This document shows positions 63,272-64,000 of a stretch of DNA of 64,000 nt, in pieces. Both the position numbers and the translations under genes were made by a program. This DNA is from Niastella koreensis GR20-10 (GTDB lineage: Bacteria; Bacteroidota; Bacteroidia; Chitinophagales; Chitinophagaceae), in assembly GCF_000246855.1 (NCBI RefSeq), contig NC_016609.1, forward strand, positions 3,162,001-3,226,000. The letters are read 5' to 3'. A model generated the notes under the pieces. That model saw only the letters and a program-made list of their open reading frames with translations. It was not told where the DNA came from and did not search any database. The number at the start of each line of letters is the position of its first letter. Position 1 is the first letter of the stretch.

Positions 63272-64000
63272 AATTCAATTTCACCTGCCCACCCACAATC
63301 GTCGTCATCAATTTACCATTGGCTTCTACGGAGCCTTCTGAATCCAGCGCCACTTTGGTTTTGCCGTAAGTAGATACCTCCAGTCCGCCAATGTCTACTT
63401 TGTTGTCGGAACCGATAGTGACGGTAGTTTTTGCCAACACATTGTTTTCATTCTTACCGTAGATGGTGGAGGTTTCGGTGAATTGGGCATCGAGCACTTT
63501 GGATTGCATCACGATCTCGTCTTCGGCCAGCATGGTGATCTTTTTGGTCTTCAGCGTGATTTCGTTGGTGGCGTCGATCAAAACCGTTTTGTTGGATTTG
63601 ACTGTTATATTACCTGCTCCATCGATGAGCATGCTGTTGCCATCTTTATCTTCCACAAACACGCTGCCATCTTTGTCGTTCATAATAACTTTATTGCCAC
63701 TGCGGGTTTGCAGGGCTTTTACATCATTGGCAGCATTGCTGTAAGCGTTGCTGGCTTTGCCATGATACACGGTGCCGATGATATATGGTTTTATGGGACT
63801 ATCCCCTTCAAACCCTACAATTACTTCTTCGCCTACTTCGGGGATAAAGAACATGCCTTTACCGCCGCCGCCGTGCGGACTGGTAACCCGGATCCAGGGC
63901 GTTTTTTCGGCGCCATTCATCCAGTGAAATTTAACCCTAACCCGGCCCAGGCCTTTGGGATCGTGGTTATCGGTTACCATGGCGCTTTGTGTTTCTGAAT
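63267..64000 (-). CDS. vgrG: VgrG spike protein, 5' end outside the window
   Basis: Partial; the frame stays open to the window edge. Visible part about 244 codons. The gp5 OB-fold reads VVTDNHDPKGLG-like (MVTDNHDPKGLGRVRVKFHW), then PHGGGGKGMFFIPEVGEEVIVGFEGDSP. A triple-stranded beta-helix of short repeats follows (DGAGNITVKSNKTVLIDATN, EITLKTKKITMLAEDEIVMQ). VgrG trimers tip the needle of type VI-like injection machines. An internal ATG at 63980 is not the start, since the preceding codons continue the family pattern. Confidence 0.9.
   Translation of the reverse strand, partial: SETQSAMVTDNHDPKGLGRVRVKFHWMNGAEKTPWIRVTSPHGGGGKGMFFIPEVGEEVIVGFEGDSPIKPYIIGTVYHGKASNAYSNAANDVKALQTRSGNKVIMNDKDGSVFVEDKDGNSMLIDGAGNITVKSNKTVLIDATNEITLKTKKITMLAEDEIVMQSKVLDAQFTETSTIYGKNENNVLAKTTVTIGSDNKVDIGGLEVSTYGKTKVALDSEGSVEANGKLMTTIVGGQVKLNC

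Overview
The window looks like a chromosomal segment from a Bacteroidota bacterium, most likely of the family Chitinophagaceae (Niastella/Chitinophaga-like). This rests on the rpmB-rpmG-DUF4295-ftsY block, a DUF4199 protein, BshC (bacillithiol), a LytTR/His_kinase pair, Bacteroidota-type -7 elements (TAnnTTTG) at several genes, the scarcity of Shine-Dalgarno sequences, and a VgrG/Rhs cassette of the kind found with Bacteroidota contractile injection systems. No rRNA, tRNA, CRISPR array, insertion sequence or integrase was seen. The genus is an inference.

Layout. 0.1-7.0 kb: a tight + strand operon with a degenerate dihydroorotase-like protein, a DUF4199 membrane protein, two glycosyltransferases and the four enzymes HddA, GmhA, HddC and GmhB, which together would make GDP-D-glycero-alpha-D-manno-heptose for a surface glycan. 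7-12 kb: secreted, PH/SHOCT and unrecognised proteins around lepA. 12-16 kb: an ECF sigma factor with a SnoaL-like tail next to a TonB-dependent siderophore-type receptor. 16-26 kb: small unknown proteins, a long terminator-bounded non-coding stretch, a dipeptide epimerase, a CBM20-GH77 amylomaltase, an L,D-transpeptidase fused to a TonB-C-like domain, and HPPD. 26-34 kb: purK and purE flanking a complete RND efflux operon. 35-42 kb: bshC, a beta-propeller protein and a trans-4-hydroxyproline catabolic set (FAD dehydrogenase, epimerase, ketoglutarate semialdehyde dehydrogenase). 42-51 kb: rimO, ftsY, ribosomal proteins L33 and L28, ppk1-ppx and panB. 51-56 kb: small secreted proteins, a LytTR two-component pair and DoxX. 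56.5-64 kb: a type VI/contractile-injection effector cassette on the minus strand: VgrG (cut by the window edge), a TPR-like protein, a small adaptor-like protein, a PAAR-like/Rhs protein with an Ntox15-like C-terminal toxin, and a probable HEAT-like immunity protein. The Rhs core and its toxin tip lie in different frames, joined at an A6 run.

The most unusual feature is the intergenic DNA. About twenty gaps hold short degenerate arrays built by iterating one short word on one strand and then its complement on the other (words such as GTTGCAGGTT, AAAGCTGAAAGC, GATAATGTGATAAT, GTTAACCTGTCAAC, CACAAACC, GTGAGTAGTGA). Many abut or run into the neighbouring stop codon, so the last codons of ftsY, bshC, vgrG and the LytTR regulator, and the first codons of purE, are written in repeat sequence. 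Two other arrays have exactly constant periods with diverged units: 13 x 20 nt at 11881-12140 and 5 x 42 nt palindromic units at 46672-46881. I do not know a described family that matches these. They are the best candidate here for an undescribed system.
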